A DNA stretch of 64,000 nucleotides from Nocardioides sp. (GCF_030019515.1 NZ_JASEEQ010000002.1:248001-312000); one strand, 5' to 3'. Positions 26,531 through 36,102 are shown, counted from the stretch's first letter. The notes: generated by a model from the letters alone, not told the origin. Program-made: numbers and translations.

Positions 26531-27988
26531 TCAGTCCTGGAGGTGCTCGATGTCGCGGAACCCGGTCCGCTTGGCCCGGACTCCGCGGTTCGTCAGCCAG
26601 GTGAACAGCCACAGCACCATGCCGACCGCGAGCATCCCGCCGGCCACCTCGTACTGGACCCAGTCCTCGCGGTCGCGCGCCCACGGCCCGGCGAGGTACA
26701 GGCAGGTGATCGCGCCCAGCACCGGCATCCAGCCCGGCACCTCGAACCCGCCCTCGGGGCCGGGCTCGCGCCGCAGCACCAGGCAGGCCACGTTGACGAC
26801 CGCGAACACGCACAGCAGCAGCAGCGCGGTGGTGCCGGCCAGGGCCGAGATCACGGCGGTGTCGGCGAGGAACGTCACGGCCACGATCAGGACGAGGGCG
26901 AGGACGGTCGAGAAGGCGATGCCGGCGTACGGCGTCCGGCGGCCCGGCAACACCCGCCCGAGCGTGCGCGGCAGCACGTCCTGGTTCGCGAGACCGTAGA
27001 GCAGCCGGCTGGCCATCAGCATGTTGATCAGCGCGGTGTTCGCGACCGCGACCACGGTCAGGAACGGGAAGACCTTGTCGATCGGCAGGCCCGGCGCCCC
27101 GATCGCGACCACGTTGAGAAGCACCTTGCCCTCGTCGGCGACCACGGACTCGATCTCGCCCTCGGGGATCACCGCGACGACCGAGATCGCGACCAGGATG
27201 TAGAACACCACCGCGATGCCGAGCCCGGTGAGCATCACCCGCGGGAAGATCCGCATCGGGTCCTTGGTCTCCTCGACCATGTTCACCGAGTCCTCGAAGC
27301 CCACCATCGCGAAGAACGCGATCGCGGTGGCGACGGTGACCGCGAGGAACAGGCCACGGTCGGAGCCCGAGTTGAAGACGACGACCCGGCCCAGGTCGGC
27401 GTCGCCCTGCGCCATCACCCAGAAGCCGATCGCGATCACGATCACGAGCGCGGCCATCTCCACGAGGGTGAGGAACACGTTGAACTTCACGCTCTCGCCC
27501 ACGCCGCGCAGGTTGATGCCCGCGAGCAGCAGCATGAAGCCCAGCGCCACGACGGTGATCGCCACCTCGCCCTGCGGCACCTGCCACCCGAGCCCGTCGA
27601 GGCCGGCCAGCAGGTTGGTCGCGAGCAGGTTCGACGACGTCGAGGCGCTGGTGACGCCCGAGCAGATCACGGCGAACGCGACGAGGAACGTCACGAAGTG
27701 GACGCCGAAGGCCTTGTGCGCGTAGAGCGCGGCCCCGGCGGCCTGGGGGTACTTCGTGACCAGCTCGAGGTAGGAGAACGCGGTGAGCGTGGCCACGGCG
27801 AACGCGACCAGGAACGGCACCCAGACGACGCCGCCCACCTCCAGCGCCATCTCCCCGGTCACGGCGTAGATGCCGGCGCCGAGGATGTCACCGACGATGA
27901 ACAGCAGGAGCAACCGCGGACCCATCACCCGCTTCAGGTCCGGGGTCGCTCCGTTGACGTCGACGCTCTCCTCGGCACGGGTGCTCAT
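26531..27988 (-). CDS. APC-family amino acid permease
   Basis: A 485-residue amino acid-polyamine-organocation transporter with about 12 helices. Helix 1 carries the substrate-site signature FIVGDILGAGIYAVTG (about residues 29-44), and the loop after helix 6 has GFEDSVNMVEETKDP, typical of APC permeases of the cationic/branched amino acid group. The C-terminal WLTNRGVRAKRTG tail is cytoplasmic. No ribosome-binding motif stands out other than GAGGAGAGCC upstream of ATG 27988. It stands alone between aroG and the phosphofructokinase gene. The substrate is not predictable. Confidence 0.9.
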   Translation of the reverse strand: MSTRAEESVDVNGATPDLKRVMGPRLLLLFIVGDILGAGIYAVTGEMALEVGGVVWVPFLVAFAVATLTAFSYLELVTKYPQAAGAALYAHKAFGVHFVTFLVAFAVICSGVTSASTSSNLLATNLLAGLDGLGWQVPQGEVAITVVALGFMLLLAGINLRGVGESVKFNVFLTLVEMAALVIVIAIGFWVMAQGDADLGRVVVFNSGSDRGLFLAVTVATAIAFFAMVGFEDSVNMVEETKDPMRIFPRVMLTGLGIAVVFYILVAISVVAVIPEGEIESVVADEGKVLLNVVAIGAPGLPIDKVFPFLTVVAVANTALINMLMASRLLYGLANQDVLPRTLGRVLPGRRTPYAGIAFSTVLALVLIVAVTFLADTAVISALAGTTALLLLCVFAVVNVACLVLRREPGPEGGFEVPGWMPVLGAITCLYLAGPWARDREDWVQYEVAGGMLAVGMVLWLFTWLTNRGVRAKRTGFRDIEHLQD

Positions 27989-28203
27989 CGGGCTCTCCTC
28001 GGTCGGGGTCGGATCGCCTGGATCGTTCCCCCGCCGCGCCCGGCTTCAACCCCCGTGTTCTCGGGTGGCTCCCGAAGCGCTGCGCACCGACCGGGATGCC
28101 ACCGCGGTGGGGTCGGCGTGGCGCCGGCGGCGCGCCAGCAACCGTCCCCCGCACACCGTCGGTTGCCAGGCCACCGCCCGCCCGGGACGCGGTCCCGCGT
28201 GGA

Positions 28204-29430
28204 TCAGTGCTCGGCCGCCACCGGGTCGCCGACCGGCTGGCCGATGCCCGCGAGCAGCTCGCCGAACCAGGGCGCGGAGGTGTCGAACACCTTGCCGCCC
28301 CGGATCCGCGGGAACTCGCAGACGCGCAGCTCGTCGCCGGCCTCCTCGTCCTGGCCCACGACGCCGCTCTCGCCGCGCAGGGCGGCGTCGACGGCGAGGT
28401 CGGAGCAGGCGCGGATCAGCGCCAGGTCGTCGTCGTTGGGGGCGGCCGAGCGGGAGAAGTAGCCGCTCTTCTGCACCATGGTCTTCTCGGCGCCGACCAG
28501 CTTCCCGAACTGCTTGGCGAACCAGGCGCCGGGGTTGATCGTGTCGAGCTTGACGTGGCCGAACGCGTCGCGCTTGGGCTCTTCGCCCCGGGCGAGCATC
28601 TCCTCCACGATCGTCGAGACCCCGGCGCCCTCGGAGAGGAAGATGTTCACGCAGCCGATCTCGTCCATCACGGCCTTGAGCCGCTCGGACTCCGCGACCA
28701 GGTCGAAGGACAGCTCGGGGACGTAGACCGCGTGCACGTCCCAGTGCTCCTGGGTGTTGCCGCCGAAGCCCGAGAACTCCTGGTCCCCGACCCACTCGCG
28801 GTACTTCGCCGCGGTCGCCGCGGTCAGCCAGCCGCAGTTGCGCCCCATCACCTCGTGGATGATCAGCATCCGGGGGTTGGAGGAGTGCTCCGCGATGATG
28901 TTGCGGGCGAACAGCGCCCCCTGCTCGGCCGCGGTCCAGGCGCCCAGCGACTGGCGGATCGGGACCACGTCGTTGTCGATCGTCTTGGGCAGGCCGACGA
29001 CAGTCAGCTCGTAGTCGTTCTCGTGCAGGTACGCCGCCAGGTCGGCCGCGGTCGTGTTGGTGTCGTCGCCGCCGATGGTGTGCAGCACGTCGACGCCGTC
29101 CGTCGTGAGCTGCTCGGCAGCCACGTGGAGCGGGTCCTGGCCCTCGGTCACGAGGCCGCGCTTGACGCAGTCCTTGACGTTGGTGAGCTTGACCCGGCTG
29201 TTGCCGATCGGGCTCCCGCCGAAGCGGTGCAGCAGGTGCGCCTGCTCGCGGACCTGCGGGGTCACCGTGAGGTAGCGACCTTCGAGGAGGCCGGCGTACC
29301 CGTTGAGGTAGGCGATGATCTCGATCTCCGGCTCGAGCTCGGTGTAGCGCTCGATCAGCGCTCCGACGGCCGAGGACAGGCACGGGGCCAGGCCCCCGGC
29401 GGTGAGCAGCGCAACGCGGCGGACGGTCAT
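28204..29430 (-). CDS. pfp: Pyrophosphate-dependent 6-phosphofructokinase
   Basis: A 408-residue PFK-family enzyme phosphorylating fructose 6-phosphate. It shows ALLTAGGLAPCLSS at the N-terminus, TIGGDDTNTTAADL and PKTIDNDV. The second Asp in GGDD, where ATP-dependent enzymes have Gly, is the established marker of PPi use; the LIIHEVMGRNCGW segment fits as well. Actinomycetes often carry this reversible enzyme, usable in glycolysis and gluconeogenesis. It is divergent from the GH51 arabinofuranosidase gene. The start at 29430 gives the usual N-terminus (MTVRRVALLTAGG). Confidence 0.92.
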   Translation of the reverse strand: MTVRRVALLTAGGLAPCLSSAVGALIERYTELEPEIEIIAYLNGYAGLLEGRYLTVTPQVREQAHLLHRFGGSPIGNSRVKLTNVKDCVKRGLVTEGQDPLHVAAEQLTTDGVDVLHTIGGDDTNTTAADLAAYLHENDYELTVVGLPKTIDNDVVPIRQSLGAWTAAEQGALFARNIIAEHSSNPRMLIIHEVMGRNCGWLTAATAAKYREWVGDQEFSGFGGNTQEHWDVHAVYVPELSFDLVAESERLKAVMDEIGCVNIFLSEGAGVSTIVEEMLARGEEPKRDAFGHVKLDTINPGAWFAKQFGKLVGAEKTMVQKSGYFSRSAAPNDDDLALIRACSDLAVDAALRGESGVVGQDEEAGDELRVCEFPRIRGGKVFDTSAPWFGELLAGIGQPVGDPVAAEH

Positions 29431-29576
29431 GGGTGTTCTGTCTCTCTGCTCGGGGCCCGGCACGGGCACCTTTGGATCGTTCACAACAGGCACTTTGACT
29501 CTAGTCGGACCTAACCCCGGACGGCCACCTCTCCGGCCGGGTAGAAAGCCACCAGCCTGCAGGCCGAACGGCACGG

Positions 29577-29582
29577 TAGAAA
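29577..29582 (+). promoter_or_regulatory. Leaderless -10 box of the arabinofuranosidase gene
   Basis: TAGAAA followed by 7 bases and GTG 29590. A similar GTAGAAA word occurs 26 bases upstream (29551). Confidence 0.5.
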
Positions 29583-29589
29583 AGTCCCC

Positions 29590-31053
29590 GTGCCATCGAA
29601 TTCCATGCCCCGGGCCGACGCGGACCCGGTAGCCGCCACCCTCACCCTCGACCCGGCCTTCACCGTCGGGCCCGTCGACAGCCGGCTCTTCGGCTCCTTC
29701 GTCGAGCATCTGGGCCGGTGCGTCTACACCGGCATCTTCGAGCCGGGCCATCCCAGCGCCGACGAGCGTGGCTTCCGGTCCGACGTGCTCGACCTGGTCC
29801 GCGAGCTCGGCGCCACCGTGGTGCGCTACCCCGGCGGCAACTTCGTCTCGGGCTACCGCTGGGAGGACGGCACCGGGCGGGCCGCCGACCGGCCCCGCCG
29901 GCTGGACCTCGCGTGGCACGCGATCGAGTCCAACGCGTTCGGCACGGGCGAGTTCGTCGACTGGTGCCGCGAGGCCGGCGCCGAGCCGATGCTCGCGCTC
30001 AACCTGGGGACCCGCGGGATGCAGGAGGCGGTCGACCTCCTGGAGTACTGCAACCACCCGGGCGGCACCCGGCTCTCGGACCTGCGCCGCGAGCACGGCG
30101 CGGCCGAGCCGTACGACGTCCGCCTGTGGTGCCTGGGCAACGAGATGGACGGGCCCTGGCAGGTCGGCCACCGCAGCGCCGCCGAGTACGGCGCCCTGGC
30201 CGCCCGGACCGCGCGGGCGATGCGGCTCGTCGACCCGCGGGTCGAGCTGGTCGCCTGCGGCAGCTCGCACAGCGGCATGCCGACGTTCGGCAGCTGGGAG
30301 GCGACGGTCCTCGAGCAGTGCTACGACACGGTCGACCTGGTCTCCCTGCACAGCTACTACGATCCGACCGGGAAGTCGGTGCCGGAGTTCCTCGCCGGCG
30401 CCCTGGACCTGGACCGCTCCATCGACGCGGTGGTGGCGACGGCCGACCACGTCGGCGCGCGGCTCCGGTCGCGCAAGCGGCTGCAGGTCTCGGTCGACGA
30501 GTGGAACGTCTGGTACGTCTCGCGCTGGGACCCCGCCGCGGTGGCCGAGTGGCGCGAGGCCGGGCCGCTGCTGGAGGACACCTACGACGACGTCGACGCG
30601 ACCATGGTCGCCAGCCTGCTGGTCACCCTGCTGCGGCACGCGGACCGGGTCGGCGTCGCCTGCCTGGCCCAGCTGGTGAACGTGATCGCGCCGATCCGCA
30701 CCGAGCCCGGCGGCCGGGCCTGGCGGCAGACGACCTTCGCCCCGTTCGCGCAGATCGCGGCGGCCGCGCGGGGCTCGGTGCTGCGGGCCGAGCCGCGGGT
30801 CGCGACCTACGAGAGCGAGGTCGGCGACGTGCCGCTCGTGGACGCGACGGCGACGTACGACGAGGAGAGCGGCGAGCTCGCGCTGATGCTCGTGAACCGG
30901 TCGGTGGACCGGCCGGCCCGGGTGCGCGTGGACGTGCGCGCCTTCGGCGACGCGCTGGCCGGGTCCGCGCCCGACGGGCTGCTGGAGATCGACCTCGACC
31001 CGGTCTCCTGGCGGGTGGTCAGGCCGGCAACGGATCCTCGGCCCGGTTCGTGA
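29590..31053 (+). CDS. GH51 alpha-L-arabinofuranosidase
   Basis: A 487-residue intracellular glycoside hydrolase family 51 enzyme that releases arabinofuranosyl residues from oligosaccharides. It has GSFVEHLGRCVYTGIFEPGHP (residues about 35-55) and RYPGGNFVSGY. The acid/base is E185 in CLGNEMDGP and the nucleophile E304 in VDEWNVWY; the C-terminal beta-sandwich ends at VSWRVV. There is no signal peptide. Its last 35 bases overlap, antisense, the end of the convergent MFS gene (31019-32275), which could import the sugar substrate. Confidence 0.93.
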   Translation: MPSNSMPRADADPVAATLTLDPAFTVGPVDSRLFGSFVEHLGRCVYTGIFEPGHPSADERGFRSDVLDLVRELGATVVRYPGGNFVSGYRWEDGTGRAADRPRRLDLAWHAIESNAFGTGEFVDWCREAGAEPMLALNLGTRGMQEAVDLLEYCNHPGGTRLSDLRREHGAAEPYDVRLWCLGNEMDGPWQVGHRSAAEYGALAARTARAMRLVDPRVELVACGSSHSGMPTFGSWEATVLEQCYDTVDLVSLHSYYDPTGKSVPEFLAGALDLDRSIDAVVATADHVGARLRSRKRLQVSVDEWNVWYVSRWDPAAVAEWREAGPLLEDTYDDVDATMVASLLVTLLRHADRVGVACLAQLVNVIAPIRTEPGGRAWRQTTFAPFAQIAAAARGSVLRAEPRVATYESEVGDVPLVDATATYDEESGELALMLVNRSVDRPARVRVDVRAFGDALAGSAPDGLLEIDLDPVSWRVVRPATDPRPGS

Positions 31054-32275
31054 CCGCCTGGGCCGCCTCCGGGAGCACCCGGCCCAGCAGCGGGGTGAGC
31101 CCGGCGCCGATCAGGGACATCGCGACCAGCGCCACCCAGATCGGGGACGGACCGCGGTCCAACAGCCAGGCGAAGGTCACCGGCGCCACGGTGCTCGACA
31201 GGTTCCAGGCCAGCTGGATCAGCGACAGGTAGCGCCCGCGAAGGTGCTCCGGCGCGGCCTCCGCGGACAACGCACCGAGCACCGGCCCGCCGAGCAGCTC
31301 CCCCATCGTGTAGATCCCCGAGCCGAGGACCACCACGGTCGCGGCCAGCCCCACCGAGAGCCGGCTCGCGCCGAGCAGCACCAGGAACGACGACGCGAAC
31401 ACCAGGTTGCTCAGCAGCAGCACCCGCCAGCGCAGCGCGCCGGTCATCGCCCGGACCACCAGACCCTGGCCGAAGCCCACCATCACCGTGTTCAGCGTGA
31501 ACACCGCGCCGGTGACCCAGCCGGAGAGTCCGAGCACCGTGGTCGCGTAGACGGGCACGGCGAAGTTCAGCACCATCATCGCGGTCGAGTAGGCCAGCTG
31601 GGTGACCCACAGCAGCCGGTACGGCCGGTCGCGCAGCACCGTGCCCCACGCACCCTCGACCGCGCGATGCGCGGCAGGCACCGTCGGCGGCACGGCGAGC
31701 AGCAGGAGGAACGCGACGACGTACGACACCGCGTTGGCCAGCACCACCGCGGAGTACGCCGTGGTCGTGCCGATCGTGATCGCGAGGCCGGAGGCGAGCC
31801 CGCCGACGGCGAAGCCGACGTTGCGCAGCGCCCCGAGGAAGCCGAACCACCTCTCGCGCTCCCCCGGCGCCGAGATCGCGGCGACGATGTTGCCGTAGGA
31901 GCCCCAGAAGGCGGTCCGGCCCACGGTCACGACGACGGTCCACAGGGTCAGGCCCGCGAACGAGTCGGTCGCGAGGTAGGCCAGGAAGCCCGCCGTCTGG
32001 AGCAGGTTGCCCGCGAGCAGCACCTGCTTGGCGCCGTAGCGGTCGACCAGGCCGCCGAGCAGCGGCCCGGCGGGCAGCGCGACCGCCGAGGCGAGGGAGA
32101 TCGCCGCTCCCACTTGCACGAGCGACAGGTCGGTCGTGACGAGGAAGTAGAGCATCGAGACCGGCATGAACACCCCGCTGCCGACCGCGTCGATGGCGAT
32201 CGCGGTGACGAACCTGCGGTGGTGGCCCACGGACGGGAATCCCAGCGCGGCGCCGATGCGGTCGAGCACCCCCAC
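31019..32275 (-). CDS. MFS transporter
   Basis: A 418-residue major facilitator with about 12 helices. Helix 2-3 carries LGGLVDRYGAKQVLLAG (motif A) and the centre holds EGAWGTVLRDRPYRLL, as in MFS proteins of the MDR-type exporter group. Near the C-terminus is PEHLRGRYLSL. It is convergent with the GH51 gene, with 35 bases of antisense overlap at the 3' ends. GTG 32275 is the likely start; GTG 32269 is an alternative. It is divergent from the DUF1028 gene. The substrate is unknown. Confidence 0.88.
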   Translation of the reverse strand: MGVLDRIGAALGFPSVGHHRRFVTAIAIDAVGSGVFMPVSMLYFLVTTDLSLVQVGAAISLASAVALPAGPLLGGLVDRYGAKQVLLAGNLLQTAGFLAYLATDSFAGLTLWTVVVTVGRTAFWGSYGNIVAAISAPGERERWFGFLGALRNVGFAVGGLASGLAITIGTTTAYSAVVLANAVSYVVAFLLLLAVPPTVPAAHRAVEGAWGTVLRDRPYRLLWVTQLAYSTAMMVLNFAVPVYATTVLGLSGWVTGAVFTLNTVMVGFGQGLVVRAMTGALRWRVLLLSNLVFASSFLVLLGASRLSVGLAATVVVLGSGIYTMGELLGGPVLGALSAEAAPEHLRGRYLSLIQLAWNLSSTVAPVTFAWLLDRGPSPIWVALVAMSLIGAGLTPLLGRVLPEAAQAVTNRAEDPLPA

Positions 32276-32343
32276 ATCCTCCTGCGTCGGGCCGCGTGGT
32301 CGGCAACCGGTTATCGCCGGCTCCTCGTGAGCTAGGGGTGATC

Positions 32344-32349
32344 TAGGGT
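32344..32349 (+). promoter_or_regulatory. Leaderless -10 box of the DUF1028 gene
   Basis: TAGGGT, 6 bases, then ATG 32356. No ribosome-binding site. Confidence 0.6.
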
Positions 32350-32355
32350 CGGGCC

Positions 32356-33198
32356 ATGACGTTCTCGATCGTGGCCCGGTCCGCCGACGGCGAGTCCTGG
32401 GGCGTGGCCGTGGCCTCCAAGTTCCTCGCCGTCGGGGCCGCCGTCCCGGCCGCCGTCGCCGGGGTCGGCGCGATCGCCACCCAGGCCGACGCCAACGTCG
32501 CGTACAAGGGCCTGGCGCTGGCCCACCTCGACGACGGCGCCACCGCGTCGGTCGCCCTCCAGCGGCTGCTGGAGGAGGACGAGGGCCGCGAGCACCGCCA
32601 GGTCGGCATCGTCGACGTGGACGGCAACGCGGCCAGCCACACCGGGACCGCGTGCCTCGACTGGGCGGGCAGCCTGACCGGGGCCGGCTACGCCATCCAG
32701 GGCAACATCCTCACCGGCTCCGAGGTCGTCGAGGCGGTCGAGGCGGCCTGGCTGGCCTCCCCGCAGGACGCCGCGCTGGCGCACCGGCTGCTCGCGGCAC
32801 TGGCCGCGGGCGACGAGGCCGGCGGCGACTCGCGGGGCCGCCAGTCGGCAGCGCTCCTGGTGGTGCGGGACGGCGCCGGGTACGGCGGCCTGGACGACAT
32901 CGCCGTGGACCTCCGGGTGGACGATCACGCAACGCCGATCGCCGAGCTGACCCGGCTGCTCGAGCTCAACGACCTCTACCTCACGGCGTCCACCGAGGAG
33001 GAGAGGGTCCCGGTGACCCCCGAGCTCGAGGCGGAGCTCGAGGAGCTGGCCCGGGCGGCCGGGGCCCGCGACCTCGAGGCCTGGGTCGGCACCGAGAACT
33101 ACGAGATGCGGGTCGCCCCGGACGGGTCCTGGATCGACGTCAGGGTGCTCGAGATCCTGCGTGCGACCCGGGGCGGGTCCGGAGGTGCCTCGGCATGA
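32356..33198 (+). CDS. DUF1028 family Ntn-hydrolase-like protein
   Basis: A 280-residue DUF1028 protein. The start TFSIVARSADGESWGVAVASKFLAVG and the segment AIATQADANVAYKG are family hallmarks; HTGTACLDWAGSLTG, then GYAIQGNIL, marks the core. The family is predicted to be Ntn-hydrolase-like. A C-terminal extension (about residues 200-280) resembles the peptidoglycan-binding-like domain seen in some members. Leaderless promoter upstream. Its stop overlaps the glpK ATG (ATGA at 33195-33198), an unusual coupling with glycerol kinase. Confidence 0.88.
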   Translation: MTFSIVARSADGESWGVAVASKFLAVGAAVPAAVAGVGAIATQADANVAYKGLALAHLDDGATASVALQRLLEEDEGREHRQVGIVDVDGNAASHTGTACLDWAGSLTGAGYAIQGNILTGSEVVEAVEAAWLASPQDAALAHRLLAALAAGDEAGGDSRGRQSAALLVVRDGAGYGGLDDIAVDLRVDDHATPIAELTRLLELNDLYLTASTEEERVPVTPELEAELEELARAAGARDLEAWVGTENYEMRVAPDGSWIDVRVLEILRATRGGSGGASA

Positions 33199-34676
33199 GC
33201 GTCCTCGCGATCGACGCCGGCACCACCGGGGTCACCGCGGTCGTGGTGGAGCACGACGGCTCGATCGCGGCCAAGGGCTACGAGGAGTTCGCCCAGCACT
33301 TCCCCCGGCCCGGGTGGGTGGAGCACTCCCCCGAGGAGATCTGGCAGGCGACCCTGCAGGCGGTCCGCGACGTGCTCCAGCGGTACGACGCGTCGCGGCT
33401 CGAGGCGGTCGGCATCACCAACCAGCGCGAGACCGTGCTGCTCTGGGACCGCGAGACCCTCGGGTCGCCCCGCCGGGCGATCGTCTGGCAGGACCGCCGT
33501 ACCGCCGACCTGTGCACGCGACTGCGCGACGCCGGCCACGAGGAGCGGGTCAGCGAGCTCACCGGCCTGCGCCTGGACCCGTACTTCTCGGGCACCAAGC
33601 TGATGTGGCTGGCCGAGAACGAGCCACACACCTGGGCGCTGGTGGAGTCCGGCCGCTACGCGATCGGGACCGTCGACTCCTACCTGATCGCGCGGATGAC
33701 CCGCGGGACGTGGCACGTCACCGACGTCTCGAACGCCAGCCGGACGCTCCTGCTCGACCTCGAGACCGGCGACTGGTCCGACGAGCTGTGCTCGCTGTTC
33801 GGCGTACCGCGCGACGCGCTGCCCGAGCTGGTGCCGAACTGGGGCGAGATCGCCACGACCGACCCCAAGACGTTCCTCGACCTCACACTGCCGATCTCCG
33901 GCCTCGCCGGCGACCAGCAGTCCGCACTGTTCGGCCAGACCTGCTTCGACGAGGGCGACTCGAAGTGCACCTACGGCACCGGGTCGTTCATCCTCACCAA
34001 CACCGGCTCCACGATCCAGCGCTCCGGCGCCGGCCTCCTGGCGACGGCCGCCTGGCGCTCGCCCGCCGGCGAGCTCACCTACGCGACCGAGGGCGCGATC
34101 TTCGTGACCGGCGCGGCCGTGCAGTGGCTGCGCGACGGGCTCCAGATCGTCGGCTCGGCCGCCGAGACCGAGCCGATCGCGCGCACCGTCCCCGACACCG
34201 GCGGGGTGGTGTTCGTGCCGGCCCTCACCGGGCTCGGTGCGCCGCATTGGGACCCGCACGCCCGGGGCCTGATCATCGGCGTCACCCGCGGCACCACCCG
34301 CGCGCACCTGGTCCGCGCCGCGCTCGAGGCGATCGCGTTCGAGGTCCGGGACGTGCTCGACACCCTGTCCGGCGCCGGCGCCGGCCTGTCCTCGCTACGG
34401 GTCGACGGCGGGGCGTCCGCGAACAACCTGCTCTGCCAGATCCAGGCCGACCAGATCGGCCTGCCGGTCGAGCGGCCGGCGACCGTCGAGACCACCGCCC
34501 TGGGTGCCGCGTTCCTGGCCGGTCTCGGAGCGGGGGTGTGGGGATCGACCGACGACCTGCGCGAGACCTGGCGGCTGGACCGCCGCTTCGAGCCCGCCCT
34601 CGACCGGCCCACCGCCGACGCCGCCCACGCCCAGTGGACCCGGGCGGTCGAGCGCTCCCGCGGCTGGGCGGACTGA
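33195..34676 (+). CDS. glpK: Glycerol kinase
   Basis: A 493-residue FGGY-family kinase producing sn-glycerol 3-phosphate from glycerol and ATP. Motifs: LAIDAGTTGVTA (4-15, phosphate loop), GITNQRETVLLWDRETL, IVWQDRRTAD, TGLRLDPYFSGTKLMWL, GTVDSYLI, GDQQSALFGQ, KCTYGTGSF and GGASANNLLCQIQAD. All glycerol-contact regions appear intact. No glpF or glpD is adjacent; instead it is coupled to DUF1028. A plsC-like gene 1.4 kb downstream uses glycerolipid intermediates but is on the other strand. Confidence 0.95.
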   Translation: MSVLAIDAGTTGVTAVVVEHDGSIAAKGYEEFAQHFPRPGWVEHSPEEIWQATLQAVRDVLQRYDASRLEAVGITNQRETVLLWDRETLGSPRRAIVWQDRRTADLCTRLRDAGHEERVSELTGLRLDPYFSGTKLMWLAENEPHTWALVESGRYAIGTVDSYLIARMTRGTWHVTDVSNASRTLLLDLETGDWSDELCSLFGVPRDALPELVPNWGEIATTDPKTFLDLTLPISGLAGDQQSALFGQTCFDEGDSKCTYGTGSFILTNTGSTIQRSGAGLLATAAWRSPAGELTYATEGAIFVTGAAVQWLRDGLQIVGSAAETEPIARTVPDTGGVVFVPALTGLGAPHWDPHARGLIIGVTRGTTRAHLVRAALEAIAFEVRDVLDTLSGAGAGLSSLRVDGGASANNLLCQIQADQIGLPVERPATVETTALGAAFLAGLGAGVWGSTDDLRETWRLDRRFEPALDRPTADAAHAQWTRAVERSRGWAD

Positions 34677-34680
34677 GGGG

Positions 34681-35574
34681 CTACCGGTCGAGCCTCGCCA
34701 GGGCAGCCGCCGCGGCGTCGCACGCCTCGGTGGCATTGCGCAGGGCGGCCGCCGCCTCGTCGCGCGTCTCCTCGGCGTCGGACAGGTCGTCGTCGACCTC
34801 CTCGGCCGACGCCTCCAGCTCGGCGATCCGGCCGCGCAGCTCGTCGATCTCCGCCTGGACCTGCAGGCTGCGGGCCGCGAGCTCGTCGTACGCCGCCGCC
34901 GCCTCGTCGTGGGCCGCCACCGCCTCGTCGAGCCCGGCCCGGGCGGCAGCCAGGACCTGCTCCGCGGCCGCGACGGCCTTGCGGTCCGCCTCGGGATCGG
35001 GCACCACGTGCAGGTCGGGGCGCGGTGGTGGCTCGGCCGCGCGGGCGGGCGCCTCGAAGCCGAGGGCCTCCGGCACCGCGATCGCGCCCGCGAGGTCATC
35101 GGGGTCGGCGGGTTCGAGACCCGTGGTGGCGAGCGCGGCCACGAGCATCCCGCTGCGCACCGCCTTCGCGCAGTCGGCGTCCACCATCGCGGCGGTCAGC
35201 GTGGCCTCGACCTGGTCGGCGACTGCGTCGGTGACCTTGGTGCCCTCCTCGCGGGCGGTGCGCCGCGCCTGGGTGGTGACCGCTGCGGTCAGCTGCCGGC
35301 GCTGCCTGGTCAGCTCGCGCAGCGCGTCGCCGGACATCGACGCCTGGGCCTCGCGCAACGCCGCGCCGACGGAGAGCACCTGCTCGACCTGCTCGCTCTC
35401 GCGACGGACCAGCAGGTTGACGACCCACGCGGCCACCGACGGCTTGCGCAGCGCCTTGACCTGCTTGGCCAGGTCGGTGCCCTTGAGCTCCTTGGCCCGG
35501 ACGTCGCGCGCCGGGGTGAAGTCACGCAACGGCAGGCCGTAGAGCTCGTCGGCGATCTCGAGCAGCTGGGCCAT
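34681..35574 (-). CDS. Coiled-coil protein of unknown function
   Basis: A 297-residue soluble protein, highly charged and Ala-rich. The N-terminal part (residues 1-100) includes DFTPARDVRAKELKGTDLAKQVKALRKPSVAAWVVNLLVR, a segment recurrent in actinobacterial hypothetical proteins. From about residue 190 to the end it is a long heptad-patterned coiled coil (AAEQVLAAARAGLDEAV and similar). No catalytic motif is visible. It ends 4 bases from the glpK stop, convergent. Function unknown. Confidence 0.8.
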   Translation of the reverse strand: MAQLLEIADELYGLPLRDFTPARDVRAKELKGTDLAKQVKALRKPSVAAWVVNLLVRRESEQVEQVLSVGAALREAQASMSGDALRELTRQRRQLTAAVTTQARRTAREEGTKVTDAVADQVEATLTAAMVDADCAKAVRSGMLVAALATTGLEPADPDDLAGAIAVPEALGFEAPARAAEPPPRPDLHVVPDPEADRKAVAAAEQVLAAARAGLDEAVAAHDEAAAAYDELAARSLQVQAEIDELRGRIAELEASAEEVDDDLSDAEETRDEAAAALRNATEACDAAAAALARLDR

Positions 35575-35598
35575 GGGAGGACCTTACGGGCGCGCGCC

Positions 35599-36102
35599 TC
35601 AGGGCCGGACGTAGCGGCCGCGGCGGTGCACCAGCGGCTGGTCGTCGGTGCCGATCGTGACCTGCTCGACCGCGAGCGTGAGCAGTAGCGACCAGCCGAC
35701 CTCGACGGCCGACTCCGACCGCACCCCCGCCCAGGTCGCGGCGTCGGCGAGCCGCGGCCCCCACGGGGTCTCCTCGAAGGGTGCCGTCCGGAACGGACCG
35801 CCGGGGGCGGGCGCGGTCCCGGCGAACGCCTCGGCGAGGTCGCGGTGCGCCCACGAGAGCAGCTGGACGACGGCGCGGCCGGTGCGGCCGACGACGTCGG
35901 CGAGGTCGCTGTCGGGATCCACGAGAGCGAGCACCCGGGCCGGCTCGCCGTTCGCGACCATCAGCGAGCTCACCGTCAGGCCCGCCCGGGAGGCGTCGTC
36001 ACCGGCCGTCACCAGGGTGACCGTGCCACCGAGCCGGCCGCGGAACCGACGGACCGGGTCTGGCTCCGGGTCGAGGAACGGGTGGCCGGTATGGATCGTC
36101 AA
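35599..36102 (-). CDS. Flavin reductase-like protein
   Basis: A 167-residue member of the flavin reductase (FMN-binding split-barrel) family: RFRGRLGGTVTLVTAG then GLTVSSLMVANGEPARVLALVD near residues 40-60 gives the flavin-binding pattern. TTG 36102 is the best start: it overlaps the acyltransferase stop in TTGA, keeps the usual length and has no better alternative nearby. Such proteins supply reduced flavin to monooxygenases, but no oxygenase is adjacent. The coupling to plsC is probably organisational. Confidence 0.8.
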   Translation of the reverse strand: MTIHTGHPFLDPEPDPVRRFRGRLGGTVTLVTAGDDASRAGLTVSSLMVANGEPARVLALVDPDSDLADVVGRTGRAVVQLLSWAHRDLAEAFAGTAPAPGGPFRTAPFEETPWGPRLADAATWAGVRSESAVEVGWSLLLTLAVEQVTIGTDDQPLVHRRGRYVRP

